In this document: positions 61,023 to 64,000 of the stretch, one piece after another
Numbering within the stretch: position 1 is the stretch's first letter
How the letters are laid out: every line of letters starts with the position of its first letter
NCBI RefSeq assembly: GCF_000827125.1
Contig: NZ_CP010311.1
Location: forward strand, 558,001 to 622,000
Length of the DNA stretch: 64,000 nucleotides
Direction: 5' to 3'
DNA from: Geoalkalibacter subterraneus
Lineage (GTDB): Bacteria > Desulfobacterota > Desulfuromonadia > Desulfuromonadales > Geoalkalibacteraceae
Made by a program: the position numbers and the translations under genes
The notes under the pieces: generated by a model
Databases searched by the model: none
What the model saw: the letters and a program-made list of their open reading frames with translations, nothing else
What the model was told of the DNA's origin: nothing

Positions 61023-63533
61023 TCAGCTTCCCTCGATCTCGGCCGCCCTGCGCATGAAATGGGCGGCTTCGTTTTCCATGCCGGCCCGGGCGAAACTTTT
61101 GCCCAATTCGCGCATCGCCTCTGCCGCTTCCGCTGCCGTGTCTCCCAGGTTCGACAGGGGGAGCCAGGCCTTCTGTCGCGCCGCAAGCAGGGCATTCATA
61201 TTGTTGCGCTGGTGCAGACCAAGAACCTGCTCTCCCAGGTTGAAGCGGGCTGAAAATTCCAGGATCGGGCGGTCGTCGGTATTCATGCGGTCGGCAGCCG
61301 CTGCAAGGCGGTGCGCGGCGTCGGAACCGAACAGGTAGTGGCGCGCGATCAGATCGCCCGGGGCGCGGATGTCGATTTCTGCCATGACCTTCCCTATCTC
61401 CGGAAGAGTCAGACGGTCGGCAAGAAGTTGATAGTCGAAGGAAAAATCGCCTTGCGCCCCCAATAGAATGATGTCGGCGCCGGTTTGAAAGACCTGCACG
61501 TGCGGGAAAATGTCGACGAAAGTCCTGAAGGCGAGCCTGAGATTGTCGGGAGTGATGTCGTAGAGCCCGATCCATTGGCAGAAAATACCCTCCGGCGCCA
61601 GGCGTGAGGCGGCGAGGCGGTAGAAGTCATGGGTAAAGAGGCTGGCATTGCCCACCTGCCAGGGGTTGGAAGGTTCTGAGATGATGATATCGTAGATTTT
61701 TTTCTGGGTCAGCAGCAGATGGCGGCCATCCTGCACAATGAGATCGATTTTCGGATTGTTCAGAGCATGGCCGTTGGCTTCCCTGAAGTAAGGTTCCACT
61801 TGGACCACTTCCGGTGAAATTTCGACGCAGTCGATGTTCCGGGTGGGGTGCTGCGCCAGCCCGCGCAGGGTCACGCCGGTGCCGAGCCCGATCACCAGCA
61901 CTTCGTGCGGCTGCGGATGAGCCAGAAGCGGGAGGTGCCCAACCAGGACCTGGGTGCTCATGTCGCGTCCCGTGCCGCCATCGGTCTTGCCGTTGACTGT
62001 GAAAAAGCGATGGTTGCCATCAAGGCTTTCGTGAACCGCTACGGTCGTCCCCCGCCCTTCGATCACTTCGAGAATCCGTTCATCCTTGAGAACTTCCTTT
62101 ATGCCCCCCATGGCGAGGTATTTCGGGGCGTAGCAGTAAACGCCACTGTTCATCAGCTTGGTGTCCCAGGTCAACGTCTGCAGCAGTATTCCTGCGAGCA
62201 CCGCTGTCGCTGCCGTTCCCCAACGCACAAGGGCGGGAAAGGGACGGAAGCGAAAAATCAGATAGAGGCCGAAAGCGGTATTGAGCAGAGCGAGAGCCTG
62301 GATGCTTTCCAGCAGTCCCAGCGCCGGGACCAGAAAAAAACCGGCGGCAAGGCTGCCGAGCACCGCGCCGAGAGTATTGTGCAGAACCACCAGCCCCACG
62401 CCCGCGCCGGTCTGCCGCTTGCCGGGATCAAGAATCGCCACCGCTGCGGGCAGCAGCGCGCCGGAAAGGATGGTCGGCGGTCCGACAATGCCGAAGGTGA
62501 TCAAAAAGGATAGAAAAGACAGCAGCCACCAGCGTTCTGCAGAAACGTCATGGGCCCATTGAAAAGCCAGCGCCAGCTGATCGTAGAATGGCGCCATGAC
62601 GGTCACAGTCAGGCCCATGCATAATGTCAGCAGGCAGAACAACCGTTTTTCATTCATGTCCGGTCTGGCCAGTCGCGCGTACAGTGCACCTCCCAGTGAA
62701 ATCCCCACCAGAAACGCCGAGAGCATCATGGAAAAGGCATAGACCGTGTTGCCCAGGAAAAGCAGCAGAACTCGAGTCCAGAGCACCTCGTAGGCCAGAG
62801 AGAAAAGACCGATCAGTGCAATGCCGACTAGAATCGGGCGGTGATGAGCTGCACGGGGCTGCCAGGAAGGCAGGCTGGTTGTGGGGAGCACCGGCGTTGG
62901 ATCAGGCTGTTTTCGCGCAAGCAGATAGGCGGCCTCGGCGATCGCCAGGTTGAGAGCAACGGCCAGGTAGCCGGTCCATGACAAGCCCAATGCAGGGATC
63001 AGCCAGAAGCCGGCGGCAAGGGTGCCAAGTGTCGCACCCAGGGTGTTCATGGCGTAGAGGCGTCCGATCTGTCCGCCACATTTGCGGCGTGCAAACAGGC
63101 GGCACATGACCGGAAAGGTGCCGCCCATCAGAATAGCGGGCGGCAGCAGCAAAATGGCGCAGAAGAACAGGTGCAGGCTTTGAGTGAGCAGGGGAAGACC
63201 CGGCAGTACCTGAGCCCAGAAAATATAGATTGTCTCCACCAGCCGCAGAGTCGGGGGAAAAAGCAGGGCGGTGACAGCGATACCGACTTCAAGGACGGCA
63301 TAGGTGCGCAGCAGATTGACTCTGGGGTGAACCGTGTAGCGACCCAGCAGAAACGAACCCAATGCCAGCCCCGCCATGAAGGTCGCAGTGACGATGCTGA
63401 CAGCCCACATGGTGTTACCGAAAGTCAGGGAGAGGTACTTGCTCCACAGCACCTCGTACACCAGTGCGCAGAAGCCTGACAGGGCGAAGAGGATATAGAT
63501 CAGCTTTTTGCGGGAAGAAGAGAGTTCCGGCAT
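61023..63533 (-). CDS. Spermidine synthase-like methyltransferase-fold domain fused to a polytopic membrane domain
   Basis: An 836-residue protein. Residues 1-470 form about 12-14 membrane helices in two related halves (GFCALVYEVLWSKYLSL; LIGLFSLAYEVLWTRVLLLF). Residues from about 500 to 740 resemble spermidine synthase: VLVIGLGTGVTLRGL, NIDCVEISPEVVQ and IISEPSNPWQVGN. The C-terminal 90 residues are helical and look like TPR. Such fusions are common in deltaproteobacteria and their substrate is unknown; a polyamine role is not proven. GGAGG precedes the ATG. The gene converges on the giant cytochrome. Confidence 0.85.
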   Translation of the reverse strand: MPELSSSRKKLIYILFALSGFCALVYEVLWSKYLSLTFGNTMWAVSIVTATFMAGLALGSFLLGRYTVHPRVNLLRTYAVLEVGIAVTALLFPPTLRLVETIYIFWAQVLPGLPLLTQSLHLFFCAILLLPPAILMGGTFPVMCRLFARRKCGGQIGRLYAMNTLGATLGTLAAGFWLIPALGLSWTGYLAVALNLAIAEAAYLLARKQPDPTPVLPTTSLPSWQPRAAHHRPILVGIALIGLFSLAYEVLWTRVLLLFLGNTVYAFSMMLSAFLVGISLGGALYARLARPDMNEKRLFCLLTLCMGLTVTVMAPFYDQLALAFQWAHDVSAERWWLLSFLSFLITFGIVGPPTILSGALLPAAVAILDPGKRQTGAGVGLVVLHNTLGAVLGSLAAGFFLVPALGLLESIQALALLNTAFGLYLIFRFRPFPALVRWGTAATAVLAGILLQTLTWDTKLMNSGVYCYAPKYLAMGGIKEVLKDERILEVIEGRGTTVAVHESLDGNHRFFTVNGKTDGGTGRDMSTQVLVGHLPLLAHPQPHEVLVIGLGTGVTLRGLAQHPTRNIDCVEISPEVVQVEPYFREANGHALNNPKIDLIVQDGRHLLLTQKKIYDIIISEPSNPWQVGNASLFTHDFYRLAASRLAPEGIFCQWIGLYDITPDNLRLAFRTFVDIFPHVQVFQTGADIILLGAQGDFSFDYQLLADRLTLPEIGKVMAEIDIRAPGDLIARHYLFGSDAAHRLAAAADRMNTDDRPILEFSARFNLGEQVLGLHQRNNMNALLAARQKAWLPLSNLGDTAAEAAEAMRELGKSFARAGMENEAAHFMRRAAEIEGS

Positions 63534-63622
63534 CGGATGCCTCCGATGAGAGTTGATGGGCCGTTGTTCGCACCTTGTGCGCTTTAGGAGAATATGTGCG
63601 AATCGCGTGATTCTAGCATTGC

Positions 63623-64000
63623 CTATTCCTGAAAGACAAATGATTTCAAATCATTTTCAGTGAGTGTCGATATTCTGGAAAGCTGCTCTTCAGTCTCGGG
63701 ATAGTAGATGTCGGACCAGGGCAGACGTGCCAAGTCTTGGGCAAGATCCCGAAGAGGAGCGATCTGTTCAAGTTCAAACAGCAGGCCGATGCGCCGCATT
63801 CTGATCAATGGGTCGTTCGGCAGGGCCTTCTCCGCCAGTTCCTGCATCTGCAGGGCTTTTTCGAGACGCCCCGCATCGCGCGCGGTTGTAGCCAGCGGCA
63901 GATATTCGAGGGCATAGACCGAATCAAGGGAGACGGACCGTTCGAGGGCTGCAAGGGCCTGGTTCCCCTGTTTCACCGCTCGAAGAGCCCGGTAGCGGGC
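63623..64000 (-). CDS. TPR-type protein, C-terminal part (truncated at window edge)
   Basis: The frame is open to the last base, so the gene starts outside the window. The 125 visible residues show the A-x-x-Y-x-x-A spacing of tetratricopeptide repeats (ALERSVSLDSVYALEYLPLA, KALQMQELAEKALPNDP). No catalytic motif is visible. It ends 89 bases before the membrane synthase gene on the same strand, and may be cotranscribed with it. Confidence 0.7.
   Translation of the reverse strand, partial: ARYRALRAVKQGNQALAALERSVSLDSVYALEYLPLATTARDAGRLEKALQMQELAEKALPNDPLIRMRRIGLLFELEQIAPLRDLAQDLARLPWSDIYYPETEEQLSRISTLTENDLKSFVFQE

Overview
The window looks like part of the chromosome of a strictly or facultatively anaerobic, metal- or sulfur-reducing deltaproteobacterium of the Desulfuromonas/Geobacter group (Desulfuromonadales). 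The clues are c-type cytochromes, including one protein with 51 CxxCH motifs and Geobacter-type CxxxxCH/CxxCH pairs, a class III (anaerobic) ribonucleotide reductase, rubredoxin and ferredoxin, a 2-oxoglutarate dehydrogenase, a pyrophosphate-type phosphofructokinase, and a NikR-controlled nickel uptake operon. The genus is an inference from gene content. GC is high, and many long antisense open frames are shadows of real genes. I see no phage, integrase, transposase, CRISPR array, rRNA or tRNA.

Layout. 1-9.9 kb: end of a zinc-ribbon gene, the RNase P RNA gene, a Cys-cluster protein, a LOG-family protein, a TAXI-TRAP transporter with a universal stress protein, gspA/gspB-like secretion helpers, VanZ and GNAT proteins. 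9.9-14.4 kb: sucA-sucB and a TM2 protein. 14.5-20.3 kb, minus strand: PPi-type pfk, trxB, lipA, lipB, ferredoxin, rubredoxin, elbB and a cupin regulator. LipA and LipB make the lipoyl group that SucB needs. 20.5-24.2 kb: HAD hydrolase, small orphan protein, RluD-type synthase, pgeF and a NarL-type response regulator. 24.5-29.7 kb, minus strand: a six-gene nickel ECF operon (nikK-nikL-small protein-nikM-nikQ-nikO), preceded by a sigma-70 promoter with a NikR-like palindrome just downstream of its -10. 29.8-32.9 kb, minus strand: nrdD, a 48-residue gene carrying the glycyl-radical segment, and nrdG, with two NrdR boxes upstream. 33.1 kb: nikR. 33.6-36.2 kb: small dihaem cytochrome, a 107-bp palindromic element, and a 2-hydroxyacyl-CoA dehydratase-like pair. 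36.5-42.8 kb: murI, GerMN protein, a short metH, an unknown protein and a split transketolase. 42.9-45.8 kb: a histidine kinase with a haem-binding motif in its sensor domain plus a sigma-54 activator. 46.1-60.9 kb: an extracellular electron-transfer cluster (NHL/PEGA/FG-GAP protein, tetrahaem cytochrome, carboxypeptidase-regulatory-like protein, giant cytochrome). 61.0-64.0 kb: a membrane-fused spermidine synthase-like protein and the end of a TPR gene.

The most unusual signals are the class III reductase whose radical glycine is encoded on a separate 48-aa polypeptide, the 51-CxxCH cytochrome interrupted by about 660 residues of fibronectin-like domains, the predicted NikR circuit with a histidine-tailed double ATPase, a SucB lacking a recognisable E3/E1-binding domain, and three kinds of palindromic intergenic repeat. 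Start sites of sucA, gspA, lipA, lipB, vanZ and the giant cytochrome are uncertain.
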